Of a DNA stretch of 64,000 nucleotides, positions 47,130 to 55,219 are shown piece after piece. The translations under genes were made by a program, and so were the position numbers. Numbering within the stretch: the first letter of the stretch is position 1; each line of letters begins with the position of its first letter. Source of the DNA: Amycolatopsis acididurans (GTDB taxonomy: Bacteria > Actinomycetota > Actinomycetes > Mycobacteriales > Pseudonocardiaceae); the NCBI RefSeq assembly GCF_012328925.1, contig NZ_JAAXLS010000013.1:104569-168568 (forward strand). The letters are read 5' to 3'. The notes under the pieces were generated by a model. The model saw only the letters and a list, made by a program, of their open reading frames with translations, was not told where the DNA came from and did no database searches.

Positions 47130-47960
47130 ATGCCAGGGCCTGCCAGCTACCAGGAACTCGCCGAGCTGCTGCGCGGCAGGCTGCCGGACTACTCGTCCGG
47201 TCAGCTGCGGATCGCGCACATGCTGCTCGCCGACCCCGAGGGCACCGCGTACCGGGGCATCTCGTCGGCCGCGCGGCTGGCGGAGGTGCACGAATCGTCG
47301 GTGACGCGGTTCGCGAACTCGCTCGGCCTCGCCGGCTATCCGGAGATCATGGAGCTGTGCCGGATGTGGCTGGCCGAGCAGGCGCAGCTCGCCCGCCGGT
47401 CGGACGGCAACGGGCACGAGCCGCCGCCGGGTGGGGTCCTGTCGGCGACGCTGGAACAGGAGCAGGCGAACCTGTCGCGCACGTTCGGCAGGCTGGACCG
47501 GGCCTCGTGGCTGGCCGCGGTGTCGCTGCTCGCCGAGGCGCCCGGGGTCCCGGTGGCCGGGCTCGGGGACAGCGCGCCGGTCGCCGCGCTGCTCGCACGG
47601 AAGCTGGTGCACGCGCGGCAGGTCGGGCCCGCGTTCGTGGAGGACCTCAAGCGGCTCGGCGACGACGAGGTGCTGGTCGCGGTGTCGGTGCGCCGGTACG
47701 CGGCCGACACGCTGCGTGCCGTGGAACACGCGCGGGACCGCGGCGTGCGGGTGGTGGCGTTGACCGACAACGCCGCGTCGCCGCTCGTGGAGTACGCCGA
47801 GACCGCCCTGTTCGCCGAGATCGGCGGGGTCGGCCAGTTCCGGTCGCTCACCGCGCTCGCCTCGCTGGTGCAGGCGCTGGCCGCCGAGGTGGTGCTGCGG
47901 CGGGCCGAACTCGCGCCGGACGACGAGCTGCCCGCGGCTCTCGGATTCTGGTACAGCTAG
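47130..47960 (+). CDS. MurR/RpiR-family transcriptional regulator
   Basis: A 276-aa regulator with an N-terminal HTH_6 domain (ELLRGRLPDYSSGQLRIAHM, RLAEVHESSVTRFANSLGLA, GYPEIMELCRMWLAEQAQLA, residues 9-75) and a C-terminal SIS sugar-phosphate-binding domain (GLGDSAPVAALLARKLVHAR, RVVALTDNAASPLVEYAETA). Such proteins sense sugar phosphates or amino sugars. It follows the alcohol dehydrogenase by 2 bp, so the two are probably co-transcribed. No sugar transport or catabolic genes are beside it, so the target is unclear; the palindrome at 47053 is the best candidate site. Confidence 0.9.
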   Translation: MPGPASYQELAELLRGRLPDYSSGQLRIAHMLLADPEGTAYRGISSAARLAEVHESSVTRFANSLGLAGYPEIMELCRMWLAEQAQLARRSDGNGHEPPPGGVLSATLEQEQANLSRTFGRLDRASWLAAVSLLAEAPGVPVAGLGDSAPVAALLARKLVHARQVGPAFVEDLKRLGDDEVLVAVSVRRYAADTLRAVEHARDRGVRVVALTDNAASPLVEYAETALFAEIGGVGQFRSLTALASLVQALAAEVVLRRAELAPDDELPAALGFWYS

Positions 47961-47970
47961 TCTGACCTGG

Positions 47971-48771
47971 ATGTATCTGGACCCGCGCGACTACGAGCAC
48001 ATGCTCGACCTCGCCGCGTCGATCCTGCGTGCCGAGGACCCGGAACAGTTGTGGCCGGTGCTCGCCGAGGAGTTGCTGGGGGCATTGGGTGGCACCGTCG
48101 CGATCCACAAGGCCGACCGGTGGACCGAGGACAGCGGCCTCGTCAGCGCGTGGGACGCGCGCGGTGCGCTGGCCGTCGAGGACGCCGCCCGGCGCAACGT
48201 CCGTGCCGGCTTGCCGTTTCAGCAGCGCCTGCCCACGAGCGAGCTGTGGCGCCCGGTGACCGGCCGGGATCTGGAGGGCGACGCGTGGCGCGACACCGAG
48301 GCCGCCGACGTCGCCAGGGACGCGTTCGACGCCGACGACGTGCTCGGCCTTCCGCTGGCGCACGAGAACGGGGTGCTACGGGGTTTCCTGATCTACCACC
48401 GTGCGGCGGATTTCACGCGGCGCGAACGCGAGTACGCCGAGCGGATACAACCCCTGCTCGCCGGCGCCGAGGCGCATTACCAGCAGCTGAAGCGGTGGCG
48501 TCATTCACTGCCGGAGCCGCGTAAACCCGCGGAATTCGGCCTGACCGCGAGGGAGACCGCCGTGCTGGCGCTGCTGGCCGAGGCATTGCCCGCGGCCGCG
48601 GTCGGGCGCCGGCTCGGGGTTTCGGTGCGCACGGTGCACAAACACGTCGAGAACCTGTACCGCAAACTCGGCACCACGGACCGGCTGTCCACAGTGCTGC
48701 GTGCGCAACGGCTCGGCCTGATCGCGGATGGCGCGCGCACCCCTCAGGACGCGCGCCACCCCGCTGGCTAG
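47971..48771 (+). CDS. LuxR-family regulator with a GAF-like sensor region
   Basis: A 266-aa protein. The C-terminal LuxR HTH (residues about 185-250) reads FGLTARETAVLALLAEALPA, VGRRLGVSVRTVHKHVENLY and RKLGTTDRLSTVLRAQRLGL. The N-terminal 170 residues (ILRAEDPEQLWPVLAEELLG, VLGLPLAHENGVLRGFLIYH) look like a GAF-type sensory fold without recognisable ligand residues. TAGTCT at 47958-47963 is 7 nt before the ATG and begins with the RpiR stop codon TAG, implying its own leaderless promoter. Confidence 0.88.
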   Translation: MYLDPRDYEHMLDLAASILRAEDPEQLWPVLAEELLGALGGTVAIHKADRWTEDSGLVSAWDARGALAVEDAARRNVRAGLPFQQRLPTSELWRPVTGRDLEGDAWRDTEAADVARDAFDADDVLGLPLAHENGVLRGFLIYHRAADFTRREREYAERIQPLLAGAEAHYQQLKRWRHSLPEPRKPAEFGLTARETAVLALLAEALPAAAVGRRLGVSVRTVHKHVENLYRKLGTTDRLSTVLRAQRLGLIADGARTPQDARHPAG

Positions 48772-48823
48772 ATTTTCGCGCCCTGGCGGGAAAGATCGCC
48801 ATACGCAGTTCTACGTATTGACC

Positions 48824-48868
48824 TCCGATGCGGGACCGCCTCGCCGATGGAGGAGGTCCCGCATCGGA
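48824..48868. terminator. Bidirectional terminator hairpin
   Basis: 14-bp arms TCCGATGCGGGACC (48824-48837) and GGTCCCGCATCGGA (48855-48868) with an inner CCTC/GAGG pair. It separates the converging LuxR and sugar-dehydrogenase genes. A weaker ATACG-N8-CGTAT dyad (48801-48818) lies just before it. Confidence 0.85.
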
Positions 48869-48875
48869 ACGGGAG

Positions 48876-51695
48876 TTACCAGCGGCCGTCGATCACCCTG
48901 CCGTCCGGATACCACTGGATGAACCCGTACACGAAATCGTTCCGGCGCCCGCCGTCGAAGGTGAACTCGCCCGACCGCGGATACCCGAGATACGACCGTT
49001 CCCAGCCCAGCGCCGCCCACCGCGCCCGGATCGCGCCGTACACCTCGTGTGCGCCCGTCCCCGGCGTCCAGTAGATCGACGAGGCCTTGTCGAAGTGGTT
49101 GTAGCGGCCCACGCCGTCCGGTGTGGTCAGTTCGTCGGTGACGGGGTAGCCCATCGGACCGGTTTCCCAGCCGAGTTGCTGCCACACCTGCCGGATGGCG
49201 CCCCAGACACCGTGCGCACCGTTCGCCGGCGTCCAGTAGATCGACGAGGCCTTGTCGAAGTGGTTGTAGCGGCCGACACCGTCCGGTGTGGTCAGCTCGT
49301 CGGTGACCGGGTAGCCCAACGGGCCCTTCTCCCAGTTGAGCTGCTCCCACTTCTGCCGGATCACACCCCAGACGGCGTGCGCCCCGGTGTTGGGCGTGAA
49401 GTACACCGACGCGGTCAGCGTGCCCGGTGTGCCGACGAAGTGGTTGAACCGGCCGACGCCGTCCGGTGTGCCCGTCTCGTCGGTGACCGGCGCACCCAAT
49501 CTGCCGTGGCCGCCCAGTTCCAGGTACTTCTGCAGGATCAGGCCGTGCACCTCGTGCACACCGGTGTCCTGCGACCAGTACAGCCTGCCGTTCTGGTAGT
49601 CGCGGTAGTGCACGCCGCCGTCGGCGACCTCGGCCCCTGTCGGGGTGCCGATCCACTGTCGCAGCGCGGTGTCGGACGCGTACCGCTGATCGATCGGCGA
49701 GGTGTAGTTCGCCGTCAGCGTCAGGTCCGAACCGGGCATGGCCAGCGACCGGCTGCGCGGCGCCGACGGGCTGTCGGCCCACGAGGCGAACGTCGACGCA
49801 CCGTCACTGGCCAGCTGCGAAGCCACTACGTCGAGCGTGAGGCCCTGGGTGACCATCGCCGAGCTGACCCCGCTCTCGGACGGGATCTGCAGCGACGCCG
49901 GCACGTTCGAGGTCAGCGTGAGCTTGTGCTGGTTCGGCCACGCCAGGTACGACTTCGTCGTGCTGACCCCGGCGCTGTCGGTGACGGTCGCCGTCAGCCG
50001 CATCCGCGAGTCCGGATGCTCGGTGAAGTCCAGATCGAAGGCCGGGCCGGTGCCGCCGACGCCGGGGTGCGAATGGCAGGTCGACTCCTCGGGGCAGTGC
50101 AGCACGATGCTGGTCCACGCCACGTCGAGCGTCCCGTCCTCGGCGTCGGTCGCGGTGGCACCGAGATGGATCGGATCGCCGACGGCGAACTTCACATCGC
50201 CCGGCGTGGTCAGCGTCAGCACCGGCGAATGGTTCGACGGCGCCACGACGAGTTGCGTCGTGCCGGTCGCGCCGAGCGGGTCGCGCGCGGTCAGCGTCGC
50301 GGTGAACCTGTCGGTGCCCGCCGCATAGGTGTGCGTCGTGGTGACACCCGTTCCCGTTGTGCCGTCACCGAAATCCCACGAGTACGTCAGCGCGTCGCCG
50401 TCATAGTCCACAGAGGAGGACGCGTCGAAGGTGACGGTGCGGGTGTTCGGGTCGGTGGTGCTGGTGGCGTTCGCGACGGGGGCGGTGTTGCCCTGCGAGT
50501 AGGAGATCCGGCGGATGTTGCCGGAGAGGATGTCGGCGTAGACGACGTCGCCGTTGGGTGCCGCGCCGAACTTCACGGGGCCGCCGATTCCCGTTGCCCA
50601 CGGCGGGTCCTGCGGGTTCTGGGTCAGCTTTCCCGTGCTGTCGTAGCGCATCGTCCAGATCTTGTTGGTGACGTAGTCGCCGAAGAAGAACATGCCCTTG
50701 TACTGGCTGGGATAGCTGGAGCCGGTGTAGACGAACCCCGCGGTCACGCTGTTGCCCTGGGTGCTGCCGCTGCCGTGCTGGTACTCCCAGATCGGCGGCT
50801 GGTTCTGCACTCCCGCGCACTGCGCCAGGTCCATGTAGCCGGGCGTGCGGTGGAAGCCCTCCCAGCACGGCCACGCGTAGTTGCGGCCGGGCTGCACGAT
50901 GTCGACCTCTTCGTAGGTGTTCCAGCCGACGTCGCCGAGGACCGGCAGGCCGCTGCTCGGATCGAGGGAGAACCGGAACGGGCTGCGGAAACCGCTCGCG
51001 AACACCTTGCTGCGCGCCGAACCCGGGTTCCCGGCGTCGTAGTAGGGATTGCCGGGCACGCCGGCACCGGTCGCGGTGAGGTGCAGGATCTTGCCGTAGT
51101 ACTGGTTGACGTCCAGCGCGCGCAGTGCGTTGGGGGTCATCTGCGTGTAGTCGGCGTCGTCGCCGATGGACACCCAGACCGTGCCGTCGTCGGCGGCCAC
51201 CACGCCGGTCATGCCGTGCGCGATGGAGGTGTTGGGCACGTCCAGCAGCACGGTCTCGGTGTCCACGCCGGTCGGTTCCGGCGAGCCGGTGACGGTGAAG
51301 CGGGCTAGGCGGAAGGTGCCGCCGCCCGATGCGGGGATCGTGCGGGCCAGGTAGATCTGGTGCGAGGTGGCGTAGTCGGGGGCGACGGCGAGGCCGACGA
51401 GGCCGAGGTCGCCGTCGGTGCGCACCTGGAAGGTGTGGAGTGTGCGAGTGGCGCCGGACGGGGAAACCCACGCCAGCTTCCCGCTCTTGCCGATCGTGAG
51501 GATGCTGCCGTCTGGTAGGTAGGCGAAATCGGTCAGATCGTAGGCGGCTTGTCCACTCGGCTGATCGCGAAGGACGAAACCGGCGGGCAGGGACGCGGCG
51601 GCGGTGGCGCTCGGAGCCACCGCGACGAGCCCGACGACGACGAGCAGTCCGCCAAGAAGCGCGGACACCAGGCGCTTTGACCACCTTCGGTGCAT
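48876..51695 (-). CDS. Secreted glucose/sorbosone dehydrogenase-like protein with PKD and LGFP repeats
   Basis: A 939-aa multidomain exoprotein. The signal peptide (RRWSKRLVSALLGGLLVVVG, then APSATAAA) is followed by a six-bladed PQQ-type sugar dehydrogenase domain, about residues 40-400, with FRVTG-like strands such as IAHGMTGVVAADDGTVWVSI, RSPFRFSLDPSSGLPVLGDV and NYAWPCWEGFHRTPGYMDLA. A PKD domain (DALTYSWDFGDGTTGTGVTT) follows at about 410-490, then an Ig-like region. The C-terminus (about 700-939) holds LGFP repeats (GPLGYPVTDELTTPDGVGRY) thought to attach proteins to the actinobacterial cell wall. The ATG at 51695 has GAAAGGGGGG upstream. The substrate is unknown. Confidence 0.88.
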   Translation of the reverse strand: MHRRWSKRLVSALLGGLLVVVGLVAVAPSATAAASLPAGFVLRDQPSGQAAYDLTDFAYLPDGSILTIGKSGKLAWVSPSGATRTLHTFQVRTDGDLGLVGLAVAPDYATSHQIYLARTIPASGGGTFRLARFTVTGSPEPTGVDTETVLLDVPNTSIAHGMTGVVAADDGTVWVSIGDDADYTQMTPNALRALDVNQYYGKILHLTATGAGVPGNPYYDAGNPGSARSKVFASGFRSPFRFSLDPSSGLPVLGDVGWNTYEEVDIVQPGRNYAWPCWEGFHRTPGYMDLAQCAGVQNQPPIWEYQHGSGSTQGNSVTAGFVYTGSSYPSQYKGMFFFGDYVTNKIWTMRYDSTGKLTQNPQDPPWATGIGGPVKFGAAPNGDVVYADILSGNIRRISYSQGNTAPVANATSTTDPNTRTVTFDASSSVDYDGDALTYSWDFGDGTTGTGVTTTHTYAAGTDRFTATLTARDPLGATGTTQLVVAPSNHSPVLTLTTPGDVKFAVGDPIHLGATATDAEDGTLDVAWTSIVLHCPEESTCHSHPGVGGTGPAFDLDFTEHPDSRMRLTATVTDSAGVSTTKSYLAWPNQHKLTLTSNVPASLQIPSESGVSSAMVTQGLTLDVVASQLASDGASTFASWADSPSAPRSRSLAMPGSDLTLTANYTSPIDQRYASDTALRQWIGTPTGAEVADGGVHYRDYQNGRLYWSQDTGVHEVHGLILQKYLELGGHGRLGAPVTDETGTPDGVGRFNHFVGTPGTLTASVYFTPNTGAHAVWGVIRQKWEQLNWEKGPLGYPVTDELTTPDGVGRYNHFDKASSIYWTPANGAHGVWGAIRQVWQQLGWETGPMGYPVTDELTTPDGVGRYNHFDKASSIYWTPGTGAHEVYGAIRARWAALGWERSYLGYPRSGEFTFDGGRRNDFVYGFIQWYPDGRVIDGRW
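49061..49320 (-). repeat. 165-bp-period tandem LGFP-coding repeat
   Basis: Near-identical blocks beginning at 49061 and 49226 (about 95 bp each, offset exactly 165 bp = 55 codons) encode GRYNHFDKASSIYWTP-type LGFP units. A third, more diverged copy precedes them at about 49391-49490. The low divergence between two units suggests recent duplication or gene conversion. Confidence 0.8.
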
Positions 51696-51793
51696 GGACC
51701 CCCCTTTCAGGTGCATGTGATCTCTTCGCCCGAAAGGGGGTTTTCGTTGCTGGGAGTTACCGTGTTGTGATTTTTCTGCGAATTCGATCTTGA

Positions 51794-51808
51794 CGTGAAT
51801 GCTTCACG
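51794..51808. promoter_or_regulatory. CGTGAA-tgc-TTCACG dyad upstream of the sugar-dehydrogenase gene
   Basis: A perfect 6-bp-arm inverted repeat in a locally AT-rich 141-bp gap, about 100 nt upstream of the start at 51695. Adjacent GGAA-ACAA-TTCC adds a second dyad. It could be an operator, or a terminator of the upstream membrane-protein gene. Confidence 0.4.
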
Positions 51809-51836
51809 GAAACAATTCCGTCAATTGCCGGAAATG

Positions 51837-52352
51837 TCAGCACCACACGATGATGAATGTGCACCGGGTGTTTTTGGTGGTGGTTGTCGGAGCGCCCGGA
51901 TTATTCGACGCCGAGTTCGATCCGCTATCTGAGGGCTGCGCGGAATTCGTCGTCGTGGTCGGGGTCAGCTGCGGGGTGGACGAATCCCGAGACTGCGTCA
52001 CGGTGACCGTCGTGGGCCGCTTCGTCGTGGTGGGCACCGCGGCGGCGAGATGACCGAGCTGGTTGGTCACCACGACCGTCGTGCCGGTGTCGGTGATCTC
52101 CGTCCGGCTCTGCTCCGAGGGCACGCCGCCGCCCGCGAGTCCGCCGGTGGGGCCGTGTGGCAGACCCAACAGTGACGGCGAGTCCGCCTGCGGGTTCTGC
52201 GATCCGAAATGGACCATGATGGCGGCGAGCCCGCAGCCGATCACCACGGCCATCATCACCGCGAGCACGCGCAGCCGTCCGCGCCGCGGGGGCTCGACCT
52301 CGCTCCACCCCTCGCGTTCCAGCAGCTCGGCCACCGACACTTCGTCGTTCAC
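51837..52352 (-). CDS. Single-pass membrane protein with Thr-rich outer region, unknown
   Basis: A 171-aa protein. A short cytoplasmic part begins VNDEVSVAELLEREGWSEVE, a motif I associate with Pseudonocardiaceae membrane proteins. A membrane helix (LRVLAVMMAVVIGCGLAAIM, about residues 27-46) follows, then a Ser/Thr/Pro-rich exterior (TTTKRPTTVTVTQSRDSS, SGSNSASNNPGAPTTTTKNT) ending in an odd hydrophobic CTFIIVWC. The GTG at 52352 follows AAAGG. No catalytic motif is seen. The 200-bp upstream gap has an ATCGT-N6-ACGAT dyad near 52456 that may be its control site. Confidence 0.65.
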   Translation of the reverse strand: MNDEVSVAELLEREGWSEVEPPRRGRLRVLAVMMAVVIGCGLAAIMVHFGSQNPQADSPSLLGLPHGPTGGLAGGGVPSEQSRTEITDTGTTVVVTNQLGHLAAAVPTTTKRPTTVTVTQSRDSSTPQLTPTTTTNSAQPSDSGSNSASNNPGAPTTTTKNTRCTFIIVWC

Positions 52353-52552
52353 CGGAGGTACCTTTCGAAAGGCAGGCAGAAGCGCGACGTGTCTTTTTAG
52401 CGCACGCTGGCATCCAGCCAATAGCCGGGGTGGGAAAGAAGTCGGAAAATCACGCATCGTATCGAAACGATCGCCCTCAGGCCGATTTTCGCGACGATCC
52501 GCAACCGGCGAGCCTCCAGTGCGGGTGCAGAGTTGCTAGGCCGACCGGGGGT

Positions 52553-52843
52553 CTACCGTTCGGGTGAAGCGGACTCCAGCAAGTGGGGGGCATGGGTGCG
52601 GACCGCGGCCAGCACCTCGTCGATGGTCGGGTTGACCATCGCGGCAGGGCCGACGAACACGGTCGGCACGGTCTCGCTGCCGTTGGTGGCGGCCCGGACC
52701 CGGGCGGCGGCCTCCGGGTCCTCCCAGATGTTGACCTCGTGCCGGGGCAGGCCCGCGCTGTCCAGATGGGCGCGCAGCAGCATGCAGAACCCGCAGCCGG
52801 GACGCCAGTAGAACTCGACCTTGGTGTCTTCCGAGACGGTCAT
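52553..52843 (-). CDS. Glutaredoxin-family protein (mycoredoxin-like)
   Basis: A 96-aa thioredoxin-fold protein. The redox motif CGFC is in VEFYWRPGCGFCMLLRAHL (residues 9-27), the cis-Pro loop is SETVPTVFVG, and NPTIDEVLAAV is the final helix. Actinobacterial glutaredoxins of this type (Mrx1-like, normally CGYC) reduce mycothiol mixed disulfides, matching the mycothiol-using enzyme elsewhere in the window. The ATG is at 52843. It lies downstream of purC on the same strand (36-bp gap). Confidence 0.88.
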   Translation of the reverse strand: MTVSEDTKVEFYWRPGCGFCMLLRAHLDSAGLPRHEVNIWEDPEAAARVRAATNGSETVPTVFVGPAAMVNPTIDEVLAAVRTHAPHLLESASPER

Positions 52844-52879
52844 GGTCTCCAGGCTAACCGCGTTCTACGGGGTGCTCGT

Positions 52880-53713
52880 TCAGGCGCCCCACGTCTTGCC
52901 GGTGATCCGCTCGTAGGCCTCGGTGTAGCGCTGCCGCGTCGCGGCGACGATGTCGGCGGGGATCTCGGGCCCCGGCTCGGTGCGGTCCCAGTCTGTGCTG
53001 TTGGCCCACTCCCGCACGAACTGCTTGTCGAACGCGTACTGCGGGCGGCCCGGCTCCCACTGGTCGGCGGGCCAGAACCGCGAGGAGTCCGAGGTCAGCA
53101 CCTCGTCGCCGAGTGTCAGCACCCCATCGGCGTCCAGGCCGAACTCGAGTTTGGTGTCGGCCACGATGATGCCCTGCCCGGCGGCGTGTTCGGCGCCCCT
53201 GCGGTAGATGTCCAGCGTCAGCTCGCGCAGCCGTTCGGCGATCTCGCGGCCTTCCTGGCGCACCACGTCGTCGAAGGTGATGAACTCGTCGTGCCCCTCG
53301 GTGGCCTTCGTGGTGGGCGTGAAGATCGGCTCCGGCAGGCGGCTGCCTTCCACCAGTCCCGGCGGCAGCGCGACGCCGGAGACGGTGCCGTACTTCTGGT
53401 ACTCCTTCAGCCCGAGCCCGGCCAGGTAGCCGCGCGCGATGCATTCGACCTGCACCATCTTCAGCTGCCGGCAGCGCACCGCGCGGCCGGCGCACTCCTC
53501 GGGCACGTCGGTGGTGGAGATGACGTGGTTGGGCACGACGTCGCGGAAATGCTCGAACCACCACGAGGACAGCTGGGTCAGCAGTGCGCCCTTGTCCGGA
53601 ATCGGTGTGGGCAAAACCACGTCGTAGACCGAGATCCGGTCGGAGGCCACGAGCAGGATGTCGTCTCCGTCCAGGTAAAGGTCGCGAACCTTGCCCGAGT
53701 GAATGTGCTGCAC
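52880..53713 (-). CDS. purC: SAICAR synthetase (phosphoribosylaminoimidazole-succinocarboxamide synthase)
   Basis: A 277-aa ATP-dependent ligase of purine biosynthesis joining CAIR and aspartate. Diagnostic segments are HSGKVRDLYLDGDDILLVAS and RISVYDVVLPTPIPDKGALL (ATP/Mg site), VQVECIARGYLAGLGLKEYQ (substrate loop), FTPTTKATEGHDEFITFDDV and IIVADTKLEFGLDADGVLTL. It is full length. The GTG at 53713 has AGGAGG upstream. It is divergent from the DHA2 exporter gene. No other pur genes are nearby in view. Confidence 0.96.
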   Translation of the reverse strand: MQHIHSGKVRDLYLDGDDILLVASDRISVYDVVLPTPIPDKGALLTQLSSWWFEHFRDVVPNHVISTTDVPEECAGRAVRCRQLKMVQVECIARGYLAGLGLKEYQKYGTVSGVALPPGLVEGSRLPEPIFTPTTKATEGHDEFITFDDVVRQEGREIAERLRELTLDIYRRGAEHAAGQGIIVADTKLEFGLDADGVLTLGDEVLTSDSSRFWPADQWEPGRPQYAFDKQFVREWANSTDWDRTEPGPEIPADIVAATRQRYTEAYERITGKTWGA

Positions 53714-53770
53714 CGTCTGCCTCCTGTGGTCTGCGCGCCGTCCATCCTAGATGCCGAGGTCCTCCGCCCT

Positions 53771-53801
53771 TGACCTCCAGTTATATAGAGGTTTGATGCT
53801 G
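53771..53801 (+). promoter_or_regulatory. MerR/SoxR-like long-spacer promoter of the exporter gene
   Basis: TTGACC (53771-53776) is a strong -35. A dyad ACCTC-N10-GAGGT (53774-53793) fills a 19-nt spacer before GATGCT (53796-53801), and the ATG at 53807 lies 5 nt further. The dyad ACCTCCAGTTATATAGAGGT resembles SoxR/BmrR boxes, and the spacing is the elongated type that MerR activators need. Confidence 0.55.
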
Positions 53802-53806
53802 GCCGC

Positions 53807-55219
53807 ATGAACGAGCGGATTCCCTGGCCCATCTGGCGCGTCTCGTTGGTGATCGTCTTCGGCGCCTTCGTCAGCATGCTGGACACGTCACTGGTCAACG
53901 TGGGCCTCGACTCGATCCGCAACGCTCTCGGCGCGACGCTCGACGCGGTGCAGTGGGTGGCCAGCGCTTACCTGATCGCGCTGGCGGTGTCGCTGCCGTT
54001 GTGTGGCTGGCTGGGCCGCAAGGTCGGCGTCGGACGGCTGTGGCTGGCCGCGTTCGGCGCGTTCACCGTCGCCTCCGGGCTGTGCGCGCTGGCCGGCGAC
54101 ATCGGCTGGCTCGTCGTTCTGCGGGTGCTGCAAGGGATTTCCGCCGGACTGCTGGTGCCCGCCGGGCAGACGATTCTCGGCCAGGCCGTCGGGCCGAAGC
54201 GGCTCGGGCGGGTCATGTCCATCCTCGGCATCGCGGTCAGCAGCGGCCCCGCGATCGGTCCGGCGATCGGCGGGCTGTTGCTGCATTCGCTGTCCTGGCA
54301 CTGGCTTTTCCTGATCAACCTGCCGGTCGGCGTGATCGGCATCGCGCTCGGGCTGCGGTACGTGCCGCGTGGTGACCGCGGCGCGGTGTCGCGTTTGGAC
54401 TGGACCGGGCTGGTGCTGGTCAGCGCCGGGCTGCCGCTGTTCGTCTACGGCGTCACGATGATCGGGGAGAAGGTGACGCTCGCCTCGGTCTCGGTGCTGA
54501 TGCCGCTGCTCGCCGGGCTGGCGGGGCTGCTCGCGTTCGGCTTCCGCGCCTGGCGTCGGGCCGGCCCGCTGGTGAACCTGCGGCTGTTCCAGGACAGGGT
54601 GTACGCGGCCGGCAGCGTCGCCACGTTGTTCACCGGCGCGGCGATGTTCGGCGCGATGCTGTTGTTCCCGCTGTATTTCCAGCTCCTGCGGGGCGCCGAC
54701 GTGATCACCACGGGCCTGTCGCTGTTCTCCCTCGGCATCGGCACCACGCTCGTCATGCCCATTTCGGGCTGGCTGACCGACCGATATGGCGGCGGCATCG
54801 TTTCCTTGTGGGGCAACGGGTTCACCGTGCTGACGACAGTACCGTTCGCGTTCCTCGGCGCGGACACAGCGGCGGTGACCCTGCAGATCCTGCTGTTCCT
54901 GCGCGGTATCGCGCTCGCGCTTTCGGCCGTGCCCGCGGGTACCGCGGCGTATGCGGCGGTGCGGCGCGAGGACCTGCCCGACGCGACGACGACCGTCAAC
55001 ATCCTGCAGCGGGTGGGCGGCGCCGTCGGTGGCGCGCTGGTCGCGGTCATCCTCGCACAGGCGTTGCCGGAAGACGCCGAGCACGCGTTCCGGACGACGT
55101 TCTGGTGGCTCACCGGCGCGTCCGTGGTCGCGGTCGGTTCCGCGACGTGGTTGTGGCTCGCACAGCGCGCCGCCCGGGCCGACCGTCCTATCGCGACAGT
55201 CGTACCGGTGGCTAAGTGA
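53807..55219 (+). CDS. DHA2-family MFS drug exporter (EmrB/QacA-like)
   Basis: A 470-aa transporter with about 14 membrane segments. FGAFVSMLDTSLVNVGLDSI is the DHA2 motif D1 in helix 1, then AYLIALAVSLPLCGWLGRKV (motif A), RVLQGISAGLLVPAGQTILG (motif B) and GIAVSSGPAIGPAIGGLLLH (motif C, the antiporter signature). It exports lipophilic toxic compounds with protons. It appears leaderless from a MerR-like promoter, although no MerR gene lies nearby. The 3' end overlaps the EphD-like gene by 8 bp (convergent). Confidence 0.92.
   Translation: MNERIPWPIWRVSLVIVFGAFVSMLDTSLVNVGLDSIRNALGATLDAVQWVASAYLIALAVSLPLCGWLGRKVGVGRLWLAAFGAFTVASGLCALAGDIGWLVVLRVLQGISAGLLVPAGQTILGQAVGPKRLGRVMSILGIAVSSGPAIGPAIGGLLLHSLSWHWLFLINLPVGVIGIALGLRYVPRGDRGAVSRLDWTGLVLVSAGLPLFVYGVTMIGEKVTLASVSVLMPLLAGLAGLLAFGFRAWRRAGPLVNLRLFQDRVYAAGSVATLFTGAAMFGAMLLFPLYFQLLRGADVITTGLSLFSLGIGTTLVMPISGWLTDRYGGGIVSLWGNGFTVLTTVPFAFLGADTAAVTLQILLFLRGIALALSAVPAGTAAYAAVRREDLPDATTTVNILQRVGGAVGGALVAVILAQALPEDAEHAFRTTFWWLTGASVVAVGSATWLWLAQRAARADRPIATVVPVAK

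Noticed and set aside
45225..47130. Long plus-strand frame leading into the RpiR gene
   Set aside because: The upstream part overlaps the LLM oxidoreductase and alcohol dehydrogenase in another frame; the real start is ATG 47130, where the HTH domain begins.
49061..49490. Regularly spaced near-identical repeats resembling a CRISPR array
   Set aside because: The 165-bp period is in frame and codes for 55-residue LGFP protein repeats; there are no short repeats with unique spacers and no cas genes.
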